From contig JAVSMP010000001.1 of the NCBI GenBank assembly GCA_032027145.1, positions 496,001 to 560,000 of the forward strand: a stretch of 64,000 bases of DNA. The letters run 5' to 3'. The DNA comes from Ignavibacterium sp. GTDB lineage: Bacteria > Bacteroidota > Ignavibacteria > Ignavibacteriales > Ignavibacteriaceae. The position numbers and the translations under genes are program-made. The notes beneath the pieces were generated by a model. It was not told the origin of the DNA, ran no database searches, and was given only the letters and a program-made list of their open reading frames with translations. How positions within the stretch are numbered: position 1 is the stretch's first letter; each line of letters starts with the position of its first letter. Shown piece by piece: positions 1-8,894 of the stretch.

Positions 1-699
1 TTATCACAGCCGCTTTGTACCCCTTCATTACCGTCAGCAATTGTTACACCTTGTGTACTTTCCCAACTATTATTAGTTAAATTTTTATCTCTTGTTCTTA
101 CGTAACCATTCGAATGAAATCCGACATGAGCTTTATTTGATGAAAGTGATATTGTTGGCCAACCTAAACCATCCTCAGATTCATTTACTACATAATGATT
201 TGATGGATAAAAGGATGCATATAAATAGTAATGAGTTTTATAACTACTCGATCCATCATATTCCGAGTAAACAATATGAAGTCCTCGAGAATCATAAGCA
301 TTATCAACACTGTTACAATTTTGGTTATTCAAACTTATAGGATATTGAGCTGCCCAGGTACCATTTGAATAATTATAAATTTTTTGTAACAATACTATTT
401 CCAAGCCGATAACTTATAAACATATTGTCGTTATCACCTGCTATGTGTGGGAATTCGGCGCCACCGGAGGCTTCAATTGTTGTAGTAGTTTGAACACTTC
501 CTGAGCTGTTCAATCTGTAATATTTAATTGAGCTTGAAGAATTTGAATTCTGAGCTACGACGTGGATGCCATCTCTATTCGTAAAATTATCAAGCTGAAC
601 AAGATTCGGCTCATAAATAGTCGTAGTTATAATATTATTCCAGGACTGTGCAGTTATGCATCCTGAAATTAAAACGATTATTAAGAATAACTTTTTCAT
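1..699 (-). pseudogene. Secreted beta-propeller-like protein, frameshifted and cut by the window edge
   Basis: The gene starts at 699 with a clear signal peptide (MKKLFLIIVLISGC followed by ITAQ). Its frame stops at 373 after about 108 residues. The minus strand remains open in the adjacent frame from about 385 down to base 1, reading IYNYSNGTWAAQYPIS and then repeated short blades such as GLHIVYSEYDGSS. Dropping one base from the six-T run at 380-385 (plus strand) joins the two frames smoothly (IVTK then IYNYSNGTW). The repeated HIVYS and HVGFHS strings resemble sialidase or WD-type propeller blades of secreted FCB-group proteins; this is family resemblance only. The 3' end, where a T9SS tail would be expected, lies outside the window. 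Only 19 bp separate its start from the upstream gene at 719, so they are probably co-transcribed. A homopolymer assembly error and a real pseudogene cannot be told apart from the sequence. Confidence 0.6.
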
Positions 700-718
700 A
701 TTATTATTTTCTATAAAA

Positions 719-2473
719 CTATTTAAGTAATATTGTTTTTATTGTTTTGGTGTAATTATTGGCTCTAAACCGAATTAAATACACCCCTGCAGGTAGCAAT
801 TTGCCATTACTATCCTTTGCTTCCCAGTTAATTGAATAACTACCGGGAGACATTTCTTTATCTAATAGTGTGGTTATTTCTTTCCCTAAAACATTAAATA
901 CTTTCATTGTAGTATGTGATGCCTCAAATACATCAAACTTTATATTTGTATTCGGATTAAATGGGTTGGGGTATGCCGGAAAAATATTGTAACTGCCTGG
1001 AAGTATATCTTCTTCACTTTCAACTTGGACAGTGAAGTCTGGTTTATAAATCCAGTTAAACCATTTAATGGAGCCTAATCCGGGAGGATCATCCCACATA
1101 TTTATTAATAACTCTTCTCTTTCATCATCAATTAAATTGTAAAGATTAGCTCCGTAGTAACCCATATAATTGGTTTCCCAACTATGCTGCTTGTAATAAA
1201 ATACTTCATAAGTATGATGATTTAGACTGCCGTTAAACTTCAGAATCAATACAGTCATATCAAGCCCGAAAAGAACTTCTTCCTGTCCATCTTTATCAAC
1301 ATCAATTACCTGAATATTTCCTGCATCAAAAGAAAATATTCCTAGCAGGTCAATCCTGCCAACTACTTCGTAGCTATTATCTCCGTTGGCTTCAAAAATT
1401 GTTATTCTTGTTATCCCTTGTCCGCTGTAAAATGCGTCCCCGCCAATCCATATTTCTTTTTTGCTGTTTCCATCTATGTCATTTGTTTCAGCACATAAAT
1501 ATGCATTATAGGTTTCAACCATTCCCTGCCAGTTGGGCGCATAACAGTTATCTCCACAGTTTTCTATTGAAAGAACTTTACCGTGAACACTACCAGCCAA
1601 AAATTCTGTTTTTCCATCCTGATCGAAATCTCCAATGGAAAAGCCTCCATAGTACAGATCAATCATACTATGATCGAATTGAAAGACAGAATCGAAATTG
1701 GGAATATATGGATCATATTCATAAATATTTATATGCTGATTCAAGGTATAGAATATCTGATCAGTTAATGCATCACCATCCCAATCTCCAAAGTAGTTAT
1801 CGTTTTGCTGAGTCGATGAATCAATAGGATCAAATATAAATGCCAGATTTGTTGCTAAAGAAGAATCAATATTTTTAGAATAAAATAAAAAAGTGTTTAC
1901 ATATGCTTGCAAAGTTGTATCTACTGCATTTTTTATCAAATGTAATTCTTCTTTACTATCTTTATCAATATCAATGATGGATCTTGCCATAACTGTATTG
2001 CTATCGTACTTATGAGCAAAACTAAAACCACCTTGCGCATTCATTTCATATGCAACAATATCGGAATATGGTCCAGTATAAGCTTTCATCTGACCATAAA
2101 GTTCGGGTCTACCATTATTATTGACATCTCCAACAAGTAAGGTTCTAAAATTACCAAGTGGTACTTCCTGCCAGAATTTATACTTCTGGTAATAAAGAGT
2201 TGTATCAATTGTTGCAAGGTCTATTATTGTGCTATCGTAGTTTGGGGAGTAAACTTGTTGCTGGATATCGGATTCTGGATACTGGTAATCACGAATGTTT
2301 TTATAAAGCACCTTTCCATTTGGGTATTCAAGTTTAAGTATATCTTTTTCAACTTCTGTTACCTTAACATCTTTACGGTTTTTAAGCTGCTGTAGTTTTT
2401 CTTCTTTGCTTTGTTGAGCAAAAAAGGTACTACTTAAAACGAATATTAGACAACAGACAAATATTTTACTCAT
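719..2473 (-). CDS. Secreted FG-GAP/VCBS-repeat protein with T9SS C-terminal sorting domain
   Basis: A 584-residue exported protein. It begins with a signal peptide (MSKIFVCCLIFVLSSTFFAQ). The central region holds several Asp-rich FG-GAP/VCBS-type calcium loops, including DVNNNGRPELYG, DIDKDSKEELH, DWDGDALTDQ, DFDQDGKTEFLAG and DVDKDGQEEVLFG. These usually fold as a beta-propeller for adhesion or ligand binding. The last ~80 residues are a type A T9SS sorting domain (YPNPFNPNTNIKF, MKVFNVLGKE, LPAGVYLIRF, ending KTILLK), so the mature protein should be moved across the outer membrane and anchored or released at the surface. No catalytic motif was seen, and the ligand is unknown. Confidence 0.88.
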   Translation of the reverse strand: MSKIFVCCLIFVLSSTFFAQQSKEEKLQQLKNRKDVKVTEVEKDILKLEYPNGKVLYKNIRDYQYPESDIQQQVYSPNYDSTIIDLATIDTTLYYQKYKFWQEVPLGNFRTLLVGDVNNNGRPELYGQMKAYTGPYSDIVAYEMNAQGGFSFAHKYDSNTVMARSIIDIDKDSKEELHLIKNAVDTTLQAYVNTFLFYSKNIDSSLATNLAFIFDPIDSSTQQNDNYFGDWDGDALTDQIFYTLNQHINIYEYDPYIPNFDSVFQFDHSMIDLYYGGFSIGDFDQDGKTEFLAGSVHGKVLSIENCGDNCYAPNWQGMVETYNAYLCAETNDIDGNSKKEIWIGGDAFYSGQGITRITIFEANGDNSYEVVGRIDLLGIFSFDAGNIQVIDVDKDGQEEVLFGLDMTVLILKFNGSLNHHTYEVFYYKQHSWETNYMGYYGANLYNLIDDEREELLINMWDDPPGLGSIKWFNWIYKPDFTVQVESEEDILPGSYNIFPAYPNPFNPNTNIKFDVFEASHTTMKVFNVLGKEITTLLDKEMSPGSYSINWEAKDSNGKLLPAGVYLIRFRANNYTKTIKTILLK

Positions 2474-2887
2474 CTCAATAACCTTATTCTAAAATTTTTA
2501 GGGAAAGAAACATTCATTTGTTTTAAGCTATGTAAAACCAGCGGAATAACGTAGCAATGCAGGGGGTGTAATCTGCGGTTGTATGAACACTTTATAAGTT
2601 TCATACTGAAATAAAATAAAAGTAATAATAAAAAGCACCATTATTTTCTCCGCCTGAGAAAATAAAGATGAAATTATTATGCCGTATTTAGGTAAGTAGA
2701 GATCTTGGGGATTTAATGTAAAAACAAGTTTATTTTTTTCATTAAGCACTGCTTAAAATTTATTGTGTTACTCAGTGTTTCAATACTTGGTCGTAAACGA
2801 CAAAAAAGACACAAAGTCAAATTAAATTTTTATTTAAAAGCTTACTACTCACCAAATAAAAAGAGGTTTAACAACTTAATTCTTTAC
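2474..2887. other. Intergenic region with a hairpin and a doubtful small ORF
   Basis: No confident gene lies in this 414-bp gap. The minus strand carries a 73-codon ORF (2528-2749) with one hydrophobic stretch (IMVLFIITFILF). It has no recognisable family and spans the inverted repeat at 2641-2665, so I treat it as unlikely to be coding. Most of the region is simply AT-rich. Confidence 0.4.
2641..2665. repeat. Perfect inverted repeat (10-bp stem, 5-nt loop)
   Basis: The sequence TTATTTTCTC, then CGCCT, then GAGAAAATAA is a perfect 10-bp stem with a five-base loop. Neither strand has a T-run directly after the stem, so it does not look like a standard intrinsic terminator. It may be a REP-like or mRNA-stabilising hairpin between the GlmU-like gene and the downstream T9SS gene. 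Confidence 0.55.
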
Positions 2888-4366
2888 CTAAACATCACTC
2901 AACAATTCCTTGCCCTCTGTTTCAGGGATGTAAAATCTAACCGGTTTTATATTTCCGTTTTTATCTTTTTCTGCTTTAACTTTTTTCTTTATAAGAACAC
3001 TGTGTTCGATAGAAACACCATCTTCTACAATCGAACCGAACAAATAACTTGATCCTTTTATTAAAACATTTTTTCCTATACGTAACGGAAATTCATCACT
3101 GCCTGTCATATTAACACTTGATTCAATTGTTGAGTTTTCTCCAATTACAATGTTTCCTTTAATAATATCGCCCCAGAGTATTTTTACATTGTCTTCAATT
3201 GTTAAAGTCTGATTTGGGAAAGTTGATAAGTGAACAATACGCCATATCTTTATATTCTTACCGAAAACAACATTGCCTTTAATATAAGCTGCTCTGCCAA
3301 TTTCAACATTATAATTAAGCTTTACTCCATCACCAACATAAGCACCTTTATCAATTTTAATATCAAGCGGAATTCCTTTTTTGTCCATTTCTAACAAATC
3401 ATTTACAACAGAATCGTGAATAAAAAAATCATCCGGATCATCAATCTGAATTATGTTTTTCAATTTTTCATAAACATTTCTTCGTGCAATTTCATCCATT
3501 TCCTTTAGCACAGATTTATCATTAAATCCCATTACAACATATTGTTCTTTAGGACTTACAGCACCAACTGTATAGCCTTTTTGATTGAATAGTTCAATCA
3601 AATCTGTAATGTAAATTTCATTTTGTGCATTGTTGCTGGAAATTTTATTTATCAATTCAACAAGTTTTTTATAATCAAAGGCATAAACACCCGAGTTGAA
3701 TTCGTTCGTTTCAATCAATTCTTTTTTAGTATAAGAATATTTTTTGCTGCGATAAGTTACCTCGTAAGGTTTATCATCAGGCAAAGCAAGTATATCTTTA
3801 AACTCCATAATACGAACAACATTTCCATCGCCGTTTATATCTTTTGTTCTGATAATCCTTCCGTAAGAATTCTGCATTGGATCACCAGCATAAATTCCTG
3901 TAAGCACCATCATATCTTTTTTAGATGAGATAAAATCATTTCTAAATTTTTTCATCGATTCATCATCAAGTAAACCCATATCGCCAGGCAGTACATAAAC
4001 AATACCGTCTTTAAACTCGTTTTCAATTTCTTTAAGCGCAACCTGTACTGCGTGTCCGGTTCCATTTTGCTGTTCCTGAAATGCAAATTTATTTGATTCG
4101 CGTTTTCCAATAACTTCCATAACATCAAGTGCTTTTATGCCAACAACAATAACTGAATTAATGTTATCGATGCCAAGTTTGCAGGCATTGTAAACACGTT
4201 CAACAGTAGGAATTTCCCAAATTTTGTGCTGCATTTTTGATGTTTGAGATTTAATTCTTTTTCCGTGACCAGCGGCAAGAATTATTGCTGCTTCTTTAGT
4301 ATCGTTAAATTTGCATGAATCCTGCCGGGCTCTTAAATAAACTTCTTTGGAATAATTTTCACTCAT
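2888..4366 (-). CDS. GlmU-like sugar-1-phosphate nucleotidyltransferase with left-handed beta-helix domain
   Basis: A 492-residue two-domain protein. The N-terminal half is a nucleotidyltransferase fold: a LAAGHGKRIKS glycine-rich loop, QEQQNGTGHAV (matching the GlmU QxxQxGTGHA motif), VLPGDMGLL, EFNSGVYAFD and NEIYITDLIEL. The C-terminal half (from about residue 330) shows the hexapeptide-repeat pattern of a left-handed beta-helix (VGDGVKLNYNVEIG, IGENSTIESSV). GlmU makes UDP-GlcNAc for peptidoglycan and LPS. The signature loop differs from the usual GTRM...PKxLH (here GKRI...SKMQHK), and the C-terminal domain lacks an obvious acetyltransferase catalytic histidine region, so the sugar substrate and second activity are uncertain. 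The gene is divergent from the small OMP gene at 4507. A second, unrelated-looking GlmU-type enzyme lies at 22524-23777. Confidence 0.8.
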   Translation of the reverse strand: MSENYSKEVYLRARQDSCKFNDTKEAAIILAAGHGKRIKSQTSKMQHKIWEIPTVERVYNACKLGIDNINSVIVVGIKALDVMEVIGKRESNKFAFQEQQNGTGHAVQVALKEIENEFKDGIVYVLPGDMGLLDDESMKKFRNDFISSKKDMMVLTGIYAGDPMQNSYGRIIRTKDINGDGNVVRIMEFKDILALPDDKPYEVTYRSKKYSYTKKELIETNEFNSGVYAFDYKKLVELINKISSNNAQNEIYITDLIELFNQKGYTVGAVSPKEQYVVMGFNDKSVLKEMDEIARRNVYEKLKNIIQIDDPDDFFIHDSVVNDLLEMDKKGIPLDIKIDKGAYVGDGVKLNYNVEIGRAAYIKGNVVFGKNIKIWRIVHLSTFPNQTLTIEDNVKILWGDIIKGNIVIGENSTIESSVNMTGSDEFPLRIGKNVLIKGSSYLFGSIVEDGVSIEHSVLIKKKVKAEKDKNGNIKPVRFYIPETEGKELLSDV

Positions 4367-4465
4367 TAAATTCTTCTTATTTAATTACTCAAATTGTTTA
4401 TTAAAAATTAATTAAAGGGTATTCGTATTCCAAACCTTTGCATTTTATTCTGAAGCTTAAATGAT

Positions 4466-4473
4466 TAACTTTG
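4466..4473 (+). promoter_or_regulatory. Candidate -7 promoter element for the OMP gene
   Basis: TAACTTTG matches the Bacteroidota -7 consensus TAnnTTTG and lies about 33 bp before the ATG at 4507, in the gap between divergent genes. No well-spaced -33 TTTG was found (the nearest is about 25 bp upstream), so this is a partial match only. Confidence 0.35.
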
Positions 4474-4506
4474 CCCGTAAATTTTACATCAAACAATGGA
4501 TAATAA

Positions 4507-4965
4507 ATGAAAAAAGTTCTCTTAACATCAATATTAACAATTATTTTAATTAACGGAATTTCTATTGCACAATCAAGCGGTTTTGGTATAGGAATAATTG
4601 CAGGAAAACCCACAGGACTAAGCGCTAAGTACTGGACTACCTCCTCAACAGCTTTCGATTTTGGATTAGGTTACTCGTTTGAAAAGAACAGCCGGCTGTA
4701 CCTGCATGCCGATTATTTATTTCATTCAAGCAATATATTTAATTCAACAGAAAATTTTTCTTTGTATTATGGACCTGGTGCAAGACTACGTCTTGTTGAA
4801 TATGGCAGCTCAAGATTAGGGATAAGATTCGATGTTGGTATTGTCTGGATACCTCGTAATGCCCCTGTAGATGTCTTCTTTGAAATAGCACCTTTGATGG
4901 ATATAATTCCTGAAACAACTTTCTCGTTAAATGGCGGTATTGGTGTTAGATTTTATTTCAGATAA
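4507..4965 (+). CDS. Small outer-membrane beta-barrel-like protein
   Basis: A 152-residue protein with a signal peptide (MKKVLLTSILTIILINGISIAQ). The mature part is glycine- and aromatic-rich with alternating beta-strand patterns (FDFGLGYSFEK, LYLHADYLF, LYYGPGARLRL, LGIRFDVGIVW), ending in the aromatic strand GIGVRFYFR typical of outer-membrane barrels. It resembles short BAPKO_0422/DUF3996-like proteins. It is the only non-IS gene on the plus strand. Its last 8 bp overlap the end of the convergent ligase gene, leaving no room for a conventional terminator between them. Function is unknown. Confidence 0.75.
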   Translation: MKKVLLTSILTIILINGISIAQSSGFGIGIIAGKPTGLSAKYWTTSSTAFDFGLGYSFEKNSRLYLHADYLFHSSNIFNSTENFSLYYGPGARLRLVEYGSSRLGIRFDVGIVWIPRNAPVDVFFEIAPLMDIIPETTFSLNGGIGVRFYFR

Positions 4966-7024
4966 TATCATTTTCAGGTTTAACGGATTTAAGCAGAGCA
5001 AGGTTTAAACCAAAAGTAAACCAGATTAAGGTGGTTATCTCGTGATCCCAAAAGTTTAGCTCGGTTAATCCTGAAACTAAAAATCCAATAAATGCAGCAA
5101 AAGCGCCTAATGAATATGAGGCAATAAAAGGTTCTGTTTTAACTGCAAAATATATTTTTAAGTCGATTAAAATTATTTTATAGAATAAAAAGCAAACCGC
5201 CGATAATCCAAATAATCCAAGTGTAGCCAGTATGTGTATAAAATTATTATGCAGATGCCCCTGGATTTCTTTTTGATAAGGCTTTTTATAAATCTTAAAA
5301 TATTTTGCAAGATCAATATCACCAAGACCAAAAATCGGGCGGTCTAAGAACATTTTGAAACCTGCAGACCACAAAGCAAGTCTTCCCAAATTTGAGGGAT
5401 GATATGGATCAATTATGCTCAGCAGACGGCTGCGCTTGCTATCTAAGTGTGTTAAATAAAGTTTATTGTTATCTGCGCTTATCCCTTGCGGAATGTATCC
5501 TAAATTTATCTTATTAATAAGCTCAAAGTTATCCGGCTGTTTATGTTCAACAATATACACATTTGCATCAAGCGATAAGACAAAAAACTTATCGTCTGCT
5601 TTAACTATTTTTTGAACATTTGTTATTGCATCAAAGTTATTGAGAAGCTTATAGTTTGTTGAATCTATCCTATAAACTTTAAAGTCAGTTAGTGTTGATG
5701 TAAAAATATATGGGTATGAATAGTAGAAGTACTTTAGCTTACTTGAATCTGAAAATAATATTTTGCCGGGGTAATGATTTTCTAACAGTTCATAAATTTC
5801 AAATCCACCCTGATCTTTTTTAAGTGCGATATGATTTGAATCCACATAAATATTTGTAAATCCTGAGAACTGGTGATATTGGAATTTCTCTGCCGGGTTT
5901 TGAGGATTAGTAAAAACAGTTAAGCCGCTATCTTTATCAACAACAAACAGATTGTTATTTAACACAGCATAATCGTAAGTCATTCCGGGTGAAATAAATT
6001 CACTAACAATGCTCAGCCCGTCGTTTTTATTTTCAAGCAATAAAAACCTGGTATCAATCAGATAAGCCAGATAATAATTATCCTGCCATTTGGAAAATTT
6101 AATTACAGCACCGGGCAAATCAACTTTTTTATGAAGTGTGGAGTCTTTATAAATTTCCAGTCCTTCATTATAGTCGCTGATTATAATCTTATCATTAAGA
6201 GGATAAACATCATAAGCTTTCCCTTCTGTAGAAATAGTTCTTTCCAGTACCGGATTATTATTTGATAACTCATAAACATTAACCTCACTAACATTCTTTA
6301 GTGTCAGAAAGAATATAAAGATTAAAACCAATCCGGGAATAATTATCTTCCATTGTTTTTTAAGAATCAGGATTATCAATATACCTGCTGCAGCTCCCAT
6401 CCAGCCGGTACGCTTATATGTTGAAAACAATGCAAGCAATGAAAGTGCAAATCCTGCAAATAATAGTATCTTGTTTTTAACTGAAGTTTTTTCGTTGATA
6501 AAAAAGGCAAATAAGAAGATAACCGTAAAGGTTAGTATCTCACTTGCTGTTATAGGATATTGAAATACAGAAGGACCAGATTCTGTTATACTGTAAAGAT
6601 TTGAAATATAATGATGAAAAGAGTAATACAGATAAATCATTATTGTTACCAGTGTACCGCCAATATATATTTTAAAAACTCTTTTCGCTTCGCTAAAATT
6701 ACTAATAGAAGCAACTGTAGTATAAATCATCGGGATAAGAAAATATCTTTTCATCAAACCTTGTAAGGCTTCTTCTTTGTAGGGAGATAAAAGAAGAGAA
6801 ATGAGTTCCGAAAGCATATACCAGATCAGCGGTAATTCGAGTCCTGATTTACTAAATGGATTTTCTCTTGTTAACCAATACTTTGCAAGCAGTAAAAGTA
6901 AAACACCGTAATATCCTATCTGATTAATAAAAATTGAATTGCTTATACTTAAAAGGAAAATAATTAAAAATACAATGATCAGTCTGTTTATAATTTTTAC
7001 AAATGGTTTGTTATCTTTAATCAT
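4958..7024 (-). CDS. O-antigen ligase/polymerase-family membrane protein with inserted beta-propeller
   Basis: I start it at the ATG at 7024, whose ATGATTAA overlaps the stop of the upstream ABC gene by 8 bp; a longer upstream start at 7048 is less likely. Residues ~12-245 form multiple membrane segments, including the KRTGW motif common in WaaL/Wzy_C proteins. The family hallmarks reappear near residue 546 as LGRLALWSAGFKMF...PIFGLG and then GHLHNNFIHILATLGL, holding the conserved loop histidine, followed by more membrane helices. Between them, residues ~247-540 are a ~290-residue soluble segment of repeated beta-blades (GLEIYKDSTL, GLTVFTNPQNP, GFEIYELLENH, DFKVYRIDSTN), like an LVIVD-type propeller. 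The expected role is joining O-antigen or another glycan to a lipid carrier product on the periplasmic side. The neighbouring MsbA-like exporter fits this. The substrate is unknown. Confidence 0.75.
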   Translation of the reverse strand: MIKDNKPFVKIINRLIIVFLIIFLLSISNSIFINQIGYYGVLLLLLAKYWLTRENPFSKSGLELPLIWYMLSELISLLLSPYKEEALQGLMKRYFLIPMIYTTVASISNFSEAKRVFKIYIGGTLVTIMIYLYYSFHHYISNLYSITESGPSVFQYPITASEILTFTVIFLFAFFINEKTSVKNKILLFAGFALSLLALFSTYKRTGWMGAAAGILIILILKKQWKIIIPGLVLIFIFFLTLKNVSEVNVYELSNNNPVLERTISTEGKAYDVYPLNDKIIISDYNEGLEIYKDSTLHKKVDLPGAVIKFSKWQDNYYLAYLIDTRFLLLENKNDGLSIVSEFISPGMTYDYAVLNNNLFVVDKDSGLTVFTNPQNPAEKFQYHQFSGFTNIYVDSNHIALKKDQGGFEIYELLENHYPGKILFSDSSKLKYFYYSYPYIFTSTLTDFKVYRIDSTNYKLLNNFDAITNVQKIVKADDKFFVLSLDANVYIVEHKQPDNFELINKINLGYIPQGISADNNKLYLTHLDSKRSRLLSIIDPYHPSNLGRLALWSAGFKMFLDRPIFGLGDIDLAKYFKIYKKPYQKEIQGHLHNNFIHILATLGLFGLSAVCFLFYKIILIDLKIYFAVKTEPFIASYSLGAFAAFIGFLVSGLTELNFWDHEITTLIWFTFGLNLALLKSVKPENDII

Positions 7025-8882
7025 TATTATCCCTGAACTGCATTTCAAAAAGTTTTTTGTACAACCCTTTTTCTTCGGAAATTAATTCTTCGTGAGTACC
7101 TCTTTGAATAATTCTTCCTCTATCAAGCACTAAAATAGTAGTTGCATTTCTGATTGTACTTAATCTATGTGCAATAACAAATGTGGTTCTGTTTAGCATC
7201 AATCTTTCAATGGCTTCTTGCACAAGTATCTCCGATTCATTATCAAGTGCAGAGGTTGCTTCATCAAAAATCATAATAGATGGATCTTTTAATAAAGCGC
7301 GTGCAATTGTCAGTCTTTGTCTCTGTCCGCCTGAAAGTTTAACTCCTCTTTCACCAATTATTGTTTCATAACCTTTAGGCATTTCGGATATAAAGTTGTG
7401 TGCATTAGCAGTCTTCGCTGCATCAATAATTTTTTCCATTGGATAATCAATTAATCCATAAGCAATATTTTCAGCAACGGTAGTATTAAATAAAAATGTT
7501 TCTTGTGTAACAATTCCCATTTTTGCACGAAGTGATTCAACTGTCAGCTGCTTGATATTAACTCCATCAATTGATATGATGCCGGCAGTAGGGTCATAAA
7601 ATCTTGGAATAAGATCTGCTAAAGTAGATTTACCGCCTCCGCTTGGACCAACAAGAGCAATTATTTCTCCACGTTTAACTTTAAAACTGACATCATCCAA
7701 AACATTAACCTCGCCATCAGAATACCTGAATGAAACATTGTCAAATACTATTCTATCCTTAAACTGTATAAGATCAACAGCATCAGGAGAGTTTTTAATA
7801 TGCGGCTCAGTATCAATGATTTCAAAAATTCTATCTGCAGCTGCACTCGCTTCTTGAATTCTGTTATTAACACTGCCAAGTTCTTTAATTGGCGGCATCA
7901 TCTGAAATATTGCAAACAGAAAACCGAGGAATTGACTTGCGTTTAAACTTTTATCAACAAGCACAAGTAATCCGCCGTAGTAAATGATAATTACTCCAAT
8001 GATTATACTTAGTATCTCGGTTATAGGTGAAGATAAATTTCTGGTTCTTACAGTTCTTAGAACCATTTTAAAATAATTTTTAGTTTCTTTTTTAAATCTC
8101 TCGTTTTCAAATTCTTCCATGCCAAATGCTTTAACTATTTTTACTCCGGAAATTGTTTCCTGCAAAATGCTTGTGATTTCTGCAAGCTTGGTTTGAAGAA
8201 CTATGGTAAGTTTTTTTAATCTGTTGCCAATCCAGGCGATTATCAGGCTAGCAGCCGGTACGATAATAAATGCAAATAAAGAAAGCTGCCAGCTTATACT
8301 AATTGTGATAGCAAGAAAAACAATTATTGTAAGAGGTTCTTTTATTAGATTTGAAAATGTTGCAGAAATACTCGATTGCACTATATTTACATCATTTGTA
8401 AATCTTGATATAAGATTACCGACTCTTTCAGACTTAAAATATCCAATTGGCAGTTTGTGCAAATGCTTATAGGCGTCATCTCTCAGATCTTTCATTGATG
8501 CAAATTCAACAAAAGCCATAAAGTAACTTTGCATGTAAGAAAAGAAATTTTTTAACAGAAAAGCAACAAGAATTATAGAGCATATCTTAATCAAAATTTC
8601 AATTTTATCTCCGGTTAGTATAAAGGTATTGAATGTATTGACAATGTTATCTTTAATTGACAATATCCAATCGGGTAAGAAACTGCTTGAAGATGTTATT
8701 GGACTTGTCTGACTAATATTTTGAGCTGATGCTGAGTCCTGAAATAATGTATCTAATAAAGGAATAGTCAGATAAACTGAAATGCCGTTTAGTATCGCAA
8801 ATAATATTGTAAACACAAAGGTTAGTCCGATATGTTTCCAGTAGGGTTTTGTATAAGATAATATTCTGTAGTATGAATTCAA
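7017..8882 (-). CDS. msbA: MsbA-like ABC exporter (fused TMD-NBD)
   Basis: A 621-residue half-transporter that works as a homodimer in the inner membrane. The N-terminal ~330 residues hold six membrane helices of the exporter type I fold. The ATPase domain has Walker A GPSGGGKST, Q-loop VTQETFLFN, signature LSGGQRQRLTIARALL, Walker B IMIFDEATSALD and H-loop AHRLST. MsbA-type exporters flip lipid A-core or other lipid-linked glycans. Coupling with the O-antigen-ligase-like gene (8-bp overlap) supports lipid or glycan export, but multidrug export cannot be excluded. The start is TTG at 8882, preceded by a weak AAGAG site; I see no better ATG upstream. Confidence 0.85.
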   Translation of the reverse strand: MNSYYRILSYTKPYWKHIGLTFVFTILFAILNGISVYLTIPLLDTLFQDSASAQNISQTSPITSSSSFLPDWILSIKDNIVNTFNTFILTGDKIEILIKICSIILVAFLLKNFFSYMQSYFMAFVEFASMKDLRDDAYKHLHKLPIGYFKSERVGNLISRFTNDVNIVQSSISATFSNLIKEPLTIIVFLAITISISWQLSLFAFIIVPAASLIIAWIGNRLKKLTIVLQTKLAEITSILQETISGVKIVKAFGMEEFENERFKKETKNYFKMVLRTVRTRNLSSPITEILSIIIGVIIIYYGGLLVLVDKSLNASQFLGFLFAIFQMMPPIKELGSVNNRIQEASAAADRIFEIIDTEPHIKNSPDAVDLIQFKDRIVFDNVSFRYSDGEVNVLDDVSFKVKRGEIIALVGPSGGGKSTLADLIPRFYDPTAGIISIDGVNIKQLTVESLRAKMGIVTQETFLFNTTVAENIAYGLIDYPMEKIIDAAKTANAHNFISEMPKGYETIIGERGVKLSGGQRQRLTIARALLKDPSIMIFDEATSALDNESEILVQEAIERLMLNRTTFVIAHRLSTIRNATTILVLDRGRIIQRGTHEELISEEKGLYKKLFEMQFRDNND

Positions 8883-8894
8883 TTTTTTAATCTC

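Noticed and set aside
1399-1827. Plus-strand 142-codon open frame
   Set aside because: It lies wholly inside the FG-GAP/T9SS gene on the other strand and lacks any known motif; it is a shadow.
2641-2665. Hairpin as intrinsic terminator of the GlmU-like gene
   Set aside because: It lies more than 220 bp after the stop and has no T-run directly following on the minus strand.
2528-2749. 73-codon minus-strand ORF with one hydrophobic stretch
   Set aside because: No family, no good context, and it runs through the perfect hairpin at 2641-2665; too weak to call a gene.
2765-3052. Plus-strand ORF at the 3' end of the GlmU-like gene
   Set aside because: Antisense to a clear gene with low-complexity Phe/Lys translation.
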